Assembly (NCBI RefSeq): GCF_017873135.1 | Contig: NZ_JAGGJV010000010.1 | Coordinates: 1 to 64,000, forward strand | DNA length: 64,000 bases | Direction: 5' to 3' | Source of the DNA: Rhizobium herbae | GTDB taxonomy: Bacteria; Pseudomonadota; Alphaproteobacteria; Rhizobiales; Rhizobiaceae | The notes under the pieces: model-generated | The model's database searches: none | What the model saw: only the letters and a program-made list of their open reading frames with translations | What the model was told of the DNA's origin: nothing | In this document: positions 38,215-46,263 of the stretch, piece by piece | How the letters are laid out: each line of letters begins with the position of its first letter | Position numbering within the stretch: the first letter of the stretch is position 1 | Program-made: the position numbers and the translations under genes

Positions 38215-38516
38215 AACTTGCCCATGACCTTCTGGCGAAAACCATAGACTTCGCGTTTTCCGGCAAAGGAAATGAGCGTAACGCTGCGCGTCTGTCCGGG
38301 CTCGAAGCGCACGGCCGTGCCTGCCGGAATGTCGAGACGTCTGCCATGCGCCACCGCGCGGTCGAACGACAGGCCGGCATTGGTTTCGGCAAAATGATAA
38401 TGACTGCCGACCTGGATCGGCCGGTCGCCAGTATTGGACACCTCGAGCGACACCGTGTCCAGCCCAACATTCAGCTCGATATCGCCGCTGGCAGTAATGA
38501 TTTCACCGGGGATCAT
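38211..38516 (-). CDS. ureB: Urease beta subunit
   Basis: A 101-residue structural subunit of the (UreABC)3 enzyme. Landmarks are MIPGEI at the start, [18 protein letters not shown], and [15 protein letters not shown] 38516 gives the family length. It follows the DUF1272 gene by 16 bases and overlaps the LprI gene. Confidence 0.95.
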   Translation of the reverse strand: MIPGEIITASGDIELNVGLDTVSLEVSNTGDRPIQVGSHYHFAETNAGLSFDRAVAHGRRLDIPAGTAVRFEPGQTRSVTLISFAGKREVYGFRQKVMGKL

Positions 38517-38532
38517 GCTCTGTCTCTCCTGT

Positions 38533-38787
38533 TTACGCAGCCTTGATCGGCGCACAGCCGTCCGGCTTCACAACACGTTCGGTGGATGCCGGAAACTTGC
38601 CCAGCTTTGCGGCGGGACGAACCGGGCGGCGAACGAGTTCACCGGCACAGTTCGGGCATTGCCCGTCGAGAACCTCGGATGCGCATTGCGTGCAGAACGT
38701 GCATTCGAAGCTGCAGATCATCGCTTCGCGGCTGCCGGGCGGCAGGTCCTTGTCGCAGCATTCGCAGTTGGGTCTCAGTTGCAGCAT
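38533..38787 (-). CDS. DUF1272 zinc-ribbon protein
   Basis: An 84-residue Cys-rich protein: [22 protein letters not shown], then [14 protein letters not shown], matching the DUF1272 family. Eight to nine Cys can bind two zinc ions. It stands between ureA and ureB, 10 bases after ureA, on the urease transcript. The function of the family is unknown; a metal-handling role in nickel enzyme assembly would be a guess. Confidence 0.82.
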   Translation of the reverse strand: MLQLRPNCECCDKDLPPGSREAMICSFECTFCTQCASEVLDGQCPNCAGELVRRPVRPAAKLGKFPASTERVVKPDGCAPIKAA

Positions 38788-38797
38788 CGCCTCATCT

Positions 38798-39100
38798 TCA
38801 GCGAATGGGTTCGTGGACGGTGACGAGCTTGGTGCCGTCCGGAAAGGTGGCCTCGATCTGGATGTCGTGAATCATTTCCGGGATGCCCTCCATCACCTGG
38901 GCGCGGGTGATCACGTGAGCCCCCGCCTCCATGAGGTCAGCCACCGAGCGGCCGTCGCGCGCGCCTTCGACGACGAAGTCGGTGATCAGCGCGATCGCCT
39001 CCGGGTGATTGAGTTTCACCCCGCGCTCCAGCCGCCGGCGGGCAACCATGGCCGCCATCGAAATCAGCAGTTTGTCTTTTTCACGGGGAGTAAGGTTCAT
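38798..39100 (-). CDS. ureA: Urease gamma subunit
   Basis: A 100-residue structural subunit. Conserved features are [39 protein letters not shown], and [20 protein letters not shown]. Its separate coding from ureB is the bacterial three-gene form of urease. Confidence 0.96.
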   Translation of the reverse strand: MNLTPREKDKLLISMAAMVARRRLERGVKLNHPEAIALITDFVVEGARDGRSVADLMEAGAHVITRAQVMEGIPEMIHDIQIEATFPDGTKLVTVHEPIR

Positions 39101-39126
39101 GCGCGGCCACCAGGATTGCGTGTCGA

Positions 39127-39957
39127 TTACAGGTTCCAGACTTTCGGCACAGAGGCGCCCTTGCGCAAGTGCGAAATGATCGGGATGAGGATTTTTCTCA
39201 AGGCAAAGCCGTCAGGCGCGACAAGGCGGGCAATCAGCTTGTCCTCGCCCGCCACCTGATGGTAGCTCGCCCCGCCATCGGTACCGCCGATCAGGCCTCG
39301 CAGTTTGTCGACCTGCTGCTCGCAATCGGCGCCGGTGTAAAAAAGCGTGGCAAATGCCACCTGCCCGCCGAGTACGGCTGTTTCATGAGTCAGTTCGGCG
39401 ATATCCCCGGAAAGCCGCAGGTTTTCCGCATGCAGCAGGGCACCATTCTTGCGAATGCGCCAGCAATCCTGAAACAGCCCTTCCCGCATCGCTTCGCCCA
39501 TTGCCTTGCGGCCGAGCAGAACAGCCTCGACAGCCAGAAACTCCGCTCCCTCGGCGATATCGACATCAAGCCTTCGGGAAAGCGAAGCGCGGTCGAACAG
39601 GATCGTCTCCTGCGGCAACCAATGCACCGTCGCCCCCGCCGCGACGGAAATCTGCGCCGCAACGGCCGCCGTCCCGGCACTGGCTTTGTAGATCTTTTCG
39701 CAGGCCTGTGTCGTCAGCGTCAGGTGCGTACCCTCGCCGGCGGAAAACGACCACTCCATGTGATCGCCACCGGTCAGGCCACCGGAACTGTTGATCAGCA
39801 CCGCTTCCATCGTGGCGTCGAACGTATCCGGCAGCCGGATCTTGGCGCAGCCTTCCTGGTAGAATTCGGCCAGCCGCGTGCGCCCGGCAAACGGCTTTGC
39901 CACCAGCCGTCCCTTGCCCCACGCCCTTTGCGGCGCGACTACCGCTGCCTCAGCCAT
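39127..39957 (-). CDS. ureD: Urease accessory protein UreD
   Basis: A 276-residue chaperone that docks on apo-urease and recruits UreF and UreG. Family landmarks are [16 protein letters not shown] and [13 protein letters not shown] in the N-terminal third, and LRGLIGG near the end. It starts 12 bases after urtE, joining the urea transporter and urease genes in one transcript. Confidence 0.95.
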   Translation of the reverse strand: MAEAAVVAPQRAWGKGRLVAKPFAGRTRLAEFYQEGCAKIRLPDTFDATMEAVLINSSGGLTGGDHMEWSFSAGEGTHLTLTTQACEKIYKASAGTAAVAAQISVAAGATVHWLPQETILFDRASLSRRLDVDIAEGAEFLAVEAVLLGRKAMGEAMREGLFQDCWRIRKNGALLHAENLRLSGDIAELTHETAVLGGQVAFATLFYTGADCEQQVDKLRGLIGGTDGGASYHQVAGEDKLIARLVAPDGFALRKILIPIISHLRKGASVPKVWNL

Positions 39958-39969
39958 TGAAATCCGCCG

Positions 39970-40665
39970 TTAAACTGTCAGGTGGCGGCGCGCTTCCGGT
40001 GTGTCCAGCGTCTCCGCCGGTCCCTCATGCACGATCTCGCCCCGATCCATGATGTAGACATGGTCTGCAAGCTCACGGCAGAAGTCAAGATATTGTTCCA
40101 CAAGCAGAATTGCCATCCCCGTGGAATCGCGCAGATACTGGATCGCACGACCGATATCCTTGATGATCGACGGCTGGATGCCTTCGGTCGGCTCGTCGAG
40201 CACCAGGATTTTCGGCCGTGTCACCAGCGCCCGTCCGATCGCCAGCTGCTGCTGCTGCCCGCCGGACAGGTCGCCGCCGCGACGGCCAAGCATGGTCTGC
40301 AAAATGGGAAACAGGCTGAAGATATCGTCGGGAATGAAGCGGTCCTTGCGCGCCACCGGCGCATAACCGGATTCCAGGTTCTCCTTGACCGTGAGGAGCG
40401 GAAAGACTTCGCGGCCCTGCGGCACGAAGCCGATGCCATGCTTGGCACGATTATAGGGCGCCATGCCGTTCAGGACCGTACCATTGAAAGTGATCGTCCC
40501 GGCACTTGGCCCATGCTGGCCGGTGATGGCGCGCAACAGGCTGGTCTTGCCGACGCCGTTACGACCAAGCACGCAAGTGATCTTGCCCATGGGCGCGGTG
40601 ATAGAGACGCCGCGCAAAGCTTGTGCTGCGCCGTAATGCATATTGATGTTGTCGACGGTCAGCAT
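39970..40665 (-). CDS. urtE: Urea ABC transporter ATP-binding protein UrtE
   Basis: LivF-type ATPase of 231 residues. Walker A is GRNGVGKTSL, the signature LSGGQQQQLAIGRAL, and Walker B ILVLDEPTEGIQPS, where the GIQPS is typical of UrtE. It forms the nucleotide-binding heterodimer with UrtD, from which it is separated by a 208-base gap holding a large inverted repeat. Confidence 0.95.
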   Translation of the reverse strand: MLTVDNINMHYGAAQALRGVSITAPMGKITCVLGRNGVGKTSLLRAITGQHGPSAGTITFNGTVLNGMAPYNRAKHGIGFVPQGREVFPLLTVKENLESGYAPVARKDRFIPDDIFSLFPILQTMLGRRGGDLSGGQQQQLAIGRALVTRPKILVLDEPTEGIQPSIIKDIGRAIQYLRDSTGMAILLVEQYLDFCRELADHVYIMDRGEIVHEGPAETLDTPEARRHLTV

Positions 40666-40692
40666 GCGGCACCTTCCTTCCCAGTGGAGGGT

Positions 40693-40826
40693 TTACCCCC
40701 CTCTGTCGGCGACGCCGACATCTCCCCCACAAGGGGGGAGATTGCCAAGGGCTTCTGAACGTAAATCGGAAAAGAATGATCTCCCCCCTTGTGGGGGAGA
40801 TGTCCCAAAGGGACAGAGGGGGGTAA
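40693..40826. repeat. Large rhizobial-type intergenic inverted repeat
   Basis: A 50-base left arm (40693-40742) and 48-base right arm (40779-40826) are near-perfect complements apart from small inner hairpins (GTCGGC-GAC-GCCGAC on the left, GTCCC-AAA-GGGAC on the right). The arms are separated by 36 bases. TTACCCCCCTCTGTC ends and an ATCTCCCCC-ACAA/TTGT-GGGGGAGAT core are hallmarks of mosaic repeats dispersed in rhizobial genomes (RIME-like). It lies between urtD and urtE in the transcribed strand and would fold strongly in the mRNA. Confidence 0.8.
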
Positions 40827-40873
40827 GCCAACCGAAAACTCTGTCGCAAACATGGAAACATTGTAATGCATCG

Positions 40874-41626
40874 TCACCGCCCCAAATAATTCTCGATCAC
40901 TTTCGGATCGTTGCTGACGAAATCGATCGAGCCTTCGGCCAGCACCGAGCCTTCCGCAAGACACGTCACCTTGACGCCGAGATCGCGGATGAAGCCCATG
41001 TCGTGCTCGACAACAACAACGGAACGGGTCTTGGCGATTTCCTTCAACAGGATGGCGGTCTCGGCCGTTTCGGCATCCGTCATGCCGGCCACCGGCTCAT
41101 CGACCAGAAGAAGTTTCGGCTCCTGAGCAAGCAGCATGCCGATTTCCAGCCACTGCTTCTGCCCATGCGAGAGATTGGCGGCCAGATCGTCCTTGCGTGC
41201 CGTCATCCGCACGGTTTCGAGAATTTCCTCGATGCGTGTCTTGTCCGCCGGCGTCAGACGATAAAACAGCGTCGAGAATACGCCGCGCTTCCGGTTGAGC
41301 GCCAGCTCGATATTGTCCCAGACCGTATGGCTTTCGAACACCGTCGGCTTCTGGAACTTGCGGCCGATTCCGAGCTGGGCGATATCGGCCTCGTCCTTCT
41401 TGGTGAGATCGATATCGCCATTGAAGAAGACCTGACCGCTGTCCGGCCGGGTCTTGCCGGTGATGATGTCCATCATCGTCGTCTTGCCGGCGCCATTCGG
41501 GCCGATGATGGCCCGCAATTCGCCGGGCTCGACGACGAAGGACAGCGAGTTCAACGCCTTGAAGCCGTCGAAGGACACCGATACGCCATCAAGATAGAGA
41601 AGGCTTGTGGAGGTCTTTTCGTCCAT
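40874..41626 (-). CDS. urtD: Urea ABC transporter ATP-binding protein UrtD
   Basis: LivG-type ATPase of 250 residues. Walker A is GPNGAGKTTM, the signature LSHGQKQWLEIGMLL (the HGQKQW form is characteristic of UrtD), and Walker B LLLVDEPVAGMTD. It begins five bases after urtC. Confidence 0.95.
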   Translation of the reverse strand: MDEKTSTSLLYLDGVSVSFDGFKALNSLSFVVEPGELRAIIGPNGAGKTTMMDIITGKTRPDSGQVFFNGDIDLTKKDEADIAQLGIGRKFQKPTVFESHTVWDNIELALNRKRGVFSTLFYRLTPADKTRIEEILETVRMTARKDDLAANLSHGQKQWLEIGMLLAQEPKLLLVDEPVAGMTDAETAETAILLKEIAKTRSVVVVEHDMGFIRDLGVKVTCLAEGSVLAEGSIDFVSNDPKVIENYLGR

Positions 41627-41631
41627 CGATC

Positions 41632-42825
41632 TTACTCCGCGGCCTGGGGTTCAAGTGTTGCAAGCTGACTCTCCGCCTTGGCAGCCGCCTTGTCCTGATA
41701 GGCCTGCTCGACAGCATCGGCCTTTTTCTGCTCCTTGCGGCGGGCAATGAACTGCTGGACCGTGCCGACGACGCCCTTGGGCAGGAACAACGTCGTTGCG
41801 ACGAACAGGGCGCCGAGCGCGAACAGCCAGAATTCCGGGAAGGCGGCGGTAAAGATGCTCTTGCCGAAGTTGACAAGAATGGCGCCGATGATCGGACCGA
41901 TCAGCGTGCCGCGGCCGCCGACGGCCGTCCAGATGACGACTTCGATCGAGTTGGCCGGCGCGAATTCGCCCGGATTGATGATGCCGACCTGCGGCACGTA
42001 CAGCGCACCGGCGACACCCGCCATCATCGCAGAGACGGTGAAGATGAACAGTTTCATGTTCTCGACCCGGTATCCCAGAAAGCGGGTCCGGCTTTCGGCA
42101 TCGCGCACGCCGACCAGTACCTTGCCGTATTTCGAACGGACGATGGCGGAGCTGAGGACCAGGGCCAGAGCCAGCGCTATCGCCGTGGCCGCAAAGAGCG
42201 CCGCCCGCGTACCGCCGGCCTGAACATTGAATCCGAGGATTTCCTTGAAATCGGTGAGACCGTTATTGCCGCCGAAGCCCATCTCGTTGCGGAAGAAAGC
42301 AAGCAGCAGCGCATAGGTCATCGCCTGGGTGATGATCGAGAGATAGACGCCGGTAACGCGCGAGCGGAAGGCGAACCAGCCGAAGACGAAGGCCAGCAGG
42401 CCGGGCACCAGAACAACCATCAGCGCGGCGAAGGCGAAATGGTTGAAGCCGTACCAGTACCAGGGCAGTTCCTGCCAGTTGAGGAACACCATGAAATCGG
42501 GCAGAAGCGGGTTGGCATAGACGCCCCGATCGCCGATCTGGCGCATCAGGTACATGCCCATGGCGTAACCACCGAGCGCGAAGAATGCGCCATGGCCGAG
42601 CGAAAGAATGCCGCAATAGCCCCAGACGAGATCAAGCGCCAAAGCCAAAAGGGCGTAGCACAGGTATTTGCCGAGCAGCGGTACCAGATAGCCGGGGACA
42701 TGAAAGGCGCTGCCTTCCGGGATGAGAAGATTGGCAAGCGGCACGAGGGCAGCGGCAAGCAGGATCAGGAAGACCGCCCAGACCGTTTTCTTCTCGTGCC
42801 GGCTGAAAAGCATTTGCGTGATCAT
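41632..42825 (-). CDS. urtC: Urea ABC transporter permease UrtC
   Basis: LivM-type inner-membrane permease of 397 residues with about ten helices (for example YLCYALLALALDLVWGYCGI and GHGAFFALGGYAMGMYL). The C-terminal about 35 residues are a charged cytoplasmic tail rich in Lys, Ala and Glu. The start is ATG 42825, overlapping the urtB stop by four bases; the frame is open much further upstream, but that part is a shadow of urtB. Confidence 0.95.
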   Translation of the reverse strand: MITQMLFSRHEKKTVWAVFLILLAAALVPLANLLIPEGSAFHVPGYLVPLLGKYLCYALLALALDLVWGYCGILSLGHGAFFALGGYAMGMYLMRQIGDRGVYANPLLPDFMVFLNWQELPWYWYGFNHFAFAALMVVLVPGLLAFVFGWFAFRSRVTGVYLSIITQAMTYALLLAFFRNEMGFGGNNGLTDFKEILGFNVQAGGTRAALFAATAIALALALVLSSAIVRSKYGKVLVGVRDAESRTRFLGYRVENMKLFIFTVSAMMAGVAGALYVPQVGIINPGEFAPANSIEVVIWTAVGGRGTLIGPIIGAILVNFGKSIFTAAFPEFWLFALGALFVATTLFLPKGVVGTVQQFIARRKEQKKADAVEQAYQDKAAAKAESQLATLEPQAAE

Positions 42826-44429
42826 TGTTCGACCGCCCTTCCCTTGAGCGCGAACAGGCCGCGTGGCCGCCGCTGGATGAAAAGAATGATGAAGATGAGG
42901 ATGAGAATCTTGCCCAGCACCGCGCCGGCATAGGGCTCGAGGAACTTGTTGGCGATGCCGAGCGTCAAGGCGCCGACCAGCGTACCCCAGAGATTGCCGA
43001 CACCGCCGAAAACCACGACCATGAAGCTGTCGATGATGTAGTTCTGGCCGAGATTGGGCGAGACGTTGTCGATCTGGCTGAGCGCCACACCGGCCATGCC
43101 GGCGATGCCGGAGCCGAGGCCGAAGGTCAGCGCATCCACCCAGGGCGTGCGAATGCCCATTGAGGAGGCCATACGGCGGTTCTGGGTGACGGCGCGCATC
43201 TGCAGGCCGAACTTGGAACGCTTGAGCAGCAACAGCAGTGCGACGAAAACACCGAGCGAAAAGACGATGATCCACATGCGGTTGTAGGTGATGGCAAGGC
43301 CGCCGACTTCGAAGGCGCCGGACATCCAGCTCGGATTGTCGACCTGGCGGTTGGTCGGCCCGAAGATGGTGCGGATCGCCTGCTGCAGGATCAGCGAGAT
43401 GCCCCAGGTGGCAAGCAGTGTTTCGAGCGGCCGGCCATAGAGCCAGCGGATGACGCTGCGCTCGATGCCGACCCCGACCAGCCCCGTAAACAGGAAGGCG
43501 GCCGGGACCGCGAAGGCGAGCGAATAATCGGTCATTCCGGGCGCCACCGAAGCGACCGTCTGCTGCACGACATAGGTGGTGTAAGCGCCGAGCATGACCA
43601 TTTCGCCATGCGCCATGTTGATGATGCCCATGACGCCGAAGGTGATGGCAAGTCCGATGGCCGCGAGAAGCAGCACGGAGCCGAGCGACAATCCGTACCA
43701 GATGTTCTGCGCCACGTCCCATGCGGCAAGACTGGTTTTGATCGAGGCGATGTTCTTCTCGATCGCCGGCTTCAAGTCATCCGGCGCATTGTCCATGGCA
43801 GCGGTCAGGATGGTCAGCGCATCGCGGTTTCCGCGCGCAGCGATCATATCGATGGCCGCCTTCTTGTCCTCGGCGCTGGCATCGGTTTTCAAGAGGATAA
43901 CGGCGCGGGCCGCTTCCATGGTCGCCTTGACCTCGGCGTCTTTCTCCTGTGCCAGAGCGGAATTCAACAGCGCGAGATTGTCCGGGTTTGCGTCCTTGAG
44001 CAAATCCTGCGACGCCGTCAGGCGGGCCGCACGGTCCGGGCTCAGGAGCGTCAGCTGGCTGAGCGCCGCCCCGATCGCGCCGCGCAGGCCGTTGTTCAAC
44101 CTGATTTTGGCGAGATTTCCGGGAACCTCGTTTGCCGGCGCACCGGTCAGGGCATCGAGATACGCGCCGTCAGCCGCGCCTTCGAGATAAACCGCGCCGC
44201 CGGTCTTCGGCGCGTAAAGTTTACCGTCGGTGAGATTTTGCAGGATGTCGGCAACCTTCGGATTGCCCGACGCAGCGAGTGCTTTGACGGCCTCGATCTT
44301 CTGCGGAAAGCTGGTTGCGCCGAGCGCATCGACCAGCGGGCGGATGTCCTCCTGGGCACGCAGGCCCGTTGCAAGGCAACTGACGAGCAGGCAGAGAGCA
44401 ACAAGGAAGGTCTGGATGGCGCGATACAT
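42822..44429 (-). CDS. urtB: Urea ABC transporter permease UrtB
   Basis: LivH-type permease of 535 residues. As in other UrtB proteins, a signal-like N-terminus (FLVALCLLVSCLATG) and a HEAT-like helical periplasmic region of about 220 residues precede the membrane core that begins near WYGLSLGSVLLLAAIGLAITFG and contains NMAHGEMVMLGAYTTYV. ATG 44429 follows AAGAAGAG; an in-frame start 12 codons earlier is less likely. Confidence 0.94.
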   Translation of the reverse strand: MYRAIQTFLVALCLLVSCLATGLRAQEDIRPLVDALGATSFPQKIEAVKALAASGNPKVADILQNLTDGKLYAPKTGGAVYLEGAADGAYLDALTGAPANEVPGNLAKIRLNNGLRGAIGAALSQLTLLSPDRAARLTASQDLLKDANPDNLALLNSALAQEKDAEVKATMEAARAVILLKTDASAEDKKAAIDMIAARGNRDALTILTAAMDNAPDDLKPAIEKNIASIKTSLAAWDVAQNIWYGLSLGSVLLLAAIGLAITFGVMGIINMAHGEMVMLGAYTTYVVQQTVASVAPGMTDYSLAFAVPAAFLFTGLVGVGIERSVIRWLYGRPLETLLATWGISLILQQAIRTIFGPTNRQVDNPSWMSGAFEVGGLAITYNRMWIIVFSLGVFVALLLLLKRSKFGLQMRAVTQNRRMASSMGIRTPWVDALTFGLGSGIAGMAGVALSQIDNVSPNLGQNYIIDSFMVVVFGGVGNLWGTLVGALTLGIANKFLEPYAGAVLGKILILIFIILFIQRRPRGLFALKGRAVEQ

Positions 44430-44618
44430 GAGCTCTTCTTGTTCCGTTGGCTTGACGCCGCGCATTCACTGGAAAACGCTTCATGCCGGCGCTGTTGCTT
44501 AAGATTTCCGCAATCCGCTCGCCCGACGATCAGATCGGACAGGATCGGCATCCGGAACCGCGTCCCAAACGTCCACCATGCAGAAAACATGCCAAGCACG
44601 GGGCGCAGGGATGAAAGT

Positions 44619-44651
44619 CCCTCCGTCCAGATGGGAGATCTGGACGGAGGG
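44619..44651 (-). promoter_or_regulatory. Strong stem-loop between urtA and urtB
   Basis: A perfect 14-base-pair stem with a 5-base loop (CCCTCCGTCCAGAT with ATCTGGACGGAGGG) about 100 bases past the urtA stop and 190 bases before urtB. No U tract follows on the minus strand. It probably stabilises the abundant urtA mRNA or attenuates transcription into urtB. The rest of the 320-base gap has no gene. Confidence 0.6.
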
Positions 44652-44689
44652 TATTGGCATCAAATCGAAAGGTCATTGGATCAATTGGG

Positions 44690-44712
44690 GGAAACGGCGT
44701 TAAACCGTTTCC
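44690..44712 (-). promoter_or_regulatory. Second stem-loop just after urtA
   Basis: GGAAACGG pairs with CCGTTTCC (8 pairs) around a 7-base loop, 38 bases after the urtA stop. With the larger stem at 44619 it forms a tandem 3'-end structure. Confidence 0.45.
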
Positions 44713-44749
44713 GGAATATACTGGCCTTGATGAAAATCATTCGATGAAA

Positions 44750-46039
44750 TCAGGAGCCCTTGCCGCCGCACTTGCCGGTTGCAACGTTGAAGTTGCCGCA
44801 GGACATTGGCTTGCGCCAATCGGAGATCAGGTCTTTCGAGTCGGGCAGGTAATCGGACCATTCGTCGCCGACAACGGCAGGCGTCTGCTGCACGATTTCG
44901 AACTGGCCGTCTGCCTGGATTTCACCGATCAGCACCGGCTTGGTGATGTGGTGGTTCGGCATCACGGTGGCGTAGCCGCCCGAAAGGTTGGGAACGGTGG
45001 TGCCGATGATCGTATCGAGAACAGCGTCCGTGTCGGTGGTGCCAGCAGCCTCAACCGCCGAAACCCAGGCCTTGAAGCCGATATAGGCGGCTTCCATCGG
45101 GTCATTCGTTACACGCTTGTCGTTCTTGGTGAATGCGTGCCATTCCTTGATGAACTCGGCATTGGCCGGCGCATCGACGGACTGGAAGTAGTTCCAGGCA
45201 GCGAGATGGCCGACGAGCGGCTTGGTGTCGAGACCGGCAAGCTCTTCTTCGCCGACCGAGAAGGCGACGACCGGGATGTCGGTTGCCTTGATGCCCTTGT
45301 TGCCGAGTTCCTTGTAGAACGGAACGTTGGCGTCACCGTTGATGGTCGAAACGACGGCGGTCTTCTTGCCGGCCGAACCGAATTCCTTGATCTTGGCGAC
45401 TTCCGTCTGCCAGTCGGAGAAACCGAACGGCGTGTAGTTGATGAGGATGTCTTCCTTCGGGATGCCCTTGGCGATCAGGTATGCCTCAAGGATCTTGTTG
45501 GTCGTGCGCGGATAGACATAGTCGGTACCTTCAAGCACGAAACGCTCGACGCCTTCGGTGTTCATCAGGTAATCGACGGCCGGGATCGCCTGCTGGTTCG
45601 GAGCGGCACCGGTGTAGAAGATGTTGCGCGAGGATTCTTCACCCTCGTACTGGACCGGGTAGAAGAGCAGCGAGTTCAGCTCTTCAAAAACCGGTAGGAC
45701 CGATTTGCGCGACGACGAGGTCCAGCAACCGAAAACGGCCGAAACCTTGTCGACGGAGATCAGCTCGCGAGCCTTTTCGGCAAACAGCGGCCAGTCGGAC
45801 GCCGGATCGACGACGACGGCTTCGAGTTTCTTGCCGAGCAGACCGCCCTTCTTGTTCTGATCCTCGATGAGCATCAGCATGGCGTCCTTGAGTGTGGTCT
45901 CGGAGATGGCCATGGTGCCGGAAAGCGAATGCAGGATGCCGACCTTGATCGTGTCTTCGGCGGCATAGACGCTGGAGAATGCTGTCGTGGCAAGCGCACC
46001 GGCCAGGAACGCGCTCATAACATGAGATTTGATTTTCAT
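44750..46039 (-). CDS. urtA: Urea ABC transporter periplasmic binding protein UrtA
   Basis: Type I periplasmic binding protein of 429 residues that captures urea. The signal peptide MKIKSHVMSAFLAGALATTAF is cut near VYAA (shown here in part). The mature protein begins DTIKVGILHSLSGTMAISE, and FGCWTSSSRKSVLPV, FYPVQYEGEESSRNI and TGAAPNQQA are strongly UrtA-like. ATG 46039 follows GAGAGGGG. It is the promoter-proximal gene of the urt-ure run, divergent from the permease-fused kinase. Confidence 0.95.
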   Translation of the reverse strand: MKIKSHVMSAFLAGALATTAFSSVYAAEDTIKVGILHSLSGTMAISETTLKDAMLMLIEDQNKKGGLLGKKLEAVVVDPASDWPLFAEKARELISVDKVSAVFGCWTSSSRKSVLPVFEELNSLLFYPVQYEGEESSRNIFYTGAAPNQQAIPAVDYLMNTEGVERFVLEGTDYVYPRTTNKILEAYLIAKGIPKEDILINYTPFGFSDWQTEVAKIKEFGSAGKKTAVVSTINGDANVPFYKELGNKGIKATDIPVVAFSVGEEELAGLDTKPLVGHLAAWNYFQSVDAPANAEFIKEWHAFTKNDKRVTNDPMEAAYIGFKAWVSAVEAAGTTDTDAVLDTIIGTTVPNLSGGYATVMPNHHITKPVLIGEIQADGQFEIVQQTPAVVGDEWSDYLPDSKDLISDWRKPMSCGNFNVATGKCGGKGS

Positions 46040-46080
46040 TGTGAACCCCTCTCGTTCTTTTGACGACGGCTCTTGGGAGA

Positions 46081-46099
46081 CCTTTACCGTTCGTAAAGG
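46081..46099. promoter_or_regulatory. Inverted repeat in the urtA/sensor-kinase divergent region
   Basis: CCTTTAC, five bases, GTAAAGG: a perfect 7-base inverted repeat about 42 bases upstream of the urtA start. It may be an operator or a leader hairpin of urtA. Confidence 0.4.
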
Positions 46100-46129
46100 A
46101 ACTATCCGCTGGGGGCGGGCAATTCTGTA

Positions 46130-46145
46130 TACGTCAATTGACGTA
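46130..46145. promoter_or_regulatory. Perfect 16-base palindrome upstream of urtA
   Basis: TACGTCAATTGACGTA is fully symmetric. Its TACGT ends recall binding sites of LuxR-type response regulators such as FixJ. It lies in the 224-base region between urtA and the hybrid-kinase gene and is a good candidate operator for the neighbouring response regulator; binding is inferred. Confidence 0.5.
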
Positions 46146-46157
46146 GACACCGGGGCG

Positions 46158-46179
46158 AAGTGTGCAATGCAGCACACTT
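46158..46179. promoter_or_regulatory. Third palindrome in the urtA/sensor-kinase divergent region
   Basis: AAGTGTGC, six bases, GCACACTT: a perfect 8-base inverted repeat. Its position makes it unlikely that translation of the kinase begins at the ATG at 46162, which falls inside it. Confidence 0.45.
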
Positions 46180-46263
46180 AAGGATCGCGATTTTCTGTGT
46201 TACGACTTTGTTGCGGCCGCAAGGATGCCGATTGTCGATGACCCAAGGAAACGCACGCAGCAG

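Noticed and set aside
40693..40826. A CRISPR-like repeat pair between urtD and urtE
   Set aside because: There is a single inverted pair with no regular direct repeats or spacers and no cas genes nearby.
42826..43722. A 299-codon N-terminal extension of UrtC
   Set aside because: It is an out-of-frame reading of urtB; ATG 42825 overlaps the urtB stop in the usual way and gives the family length.
46162..46263. Translation of the hybrid kinase from ATG 46162
   Set aside because: This ATG lies inside a perfect inverted repeat and the extra codons look non-coding. It was kept only as an alternative; 46225 also lacks a properly spaced ribosome site.
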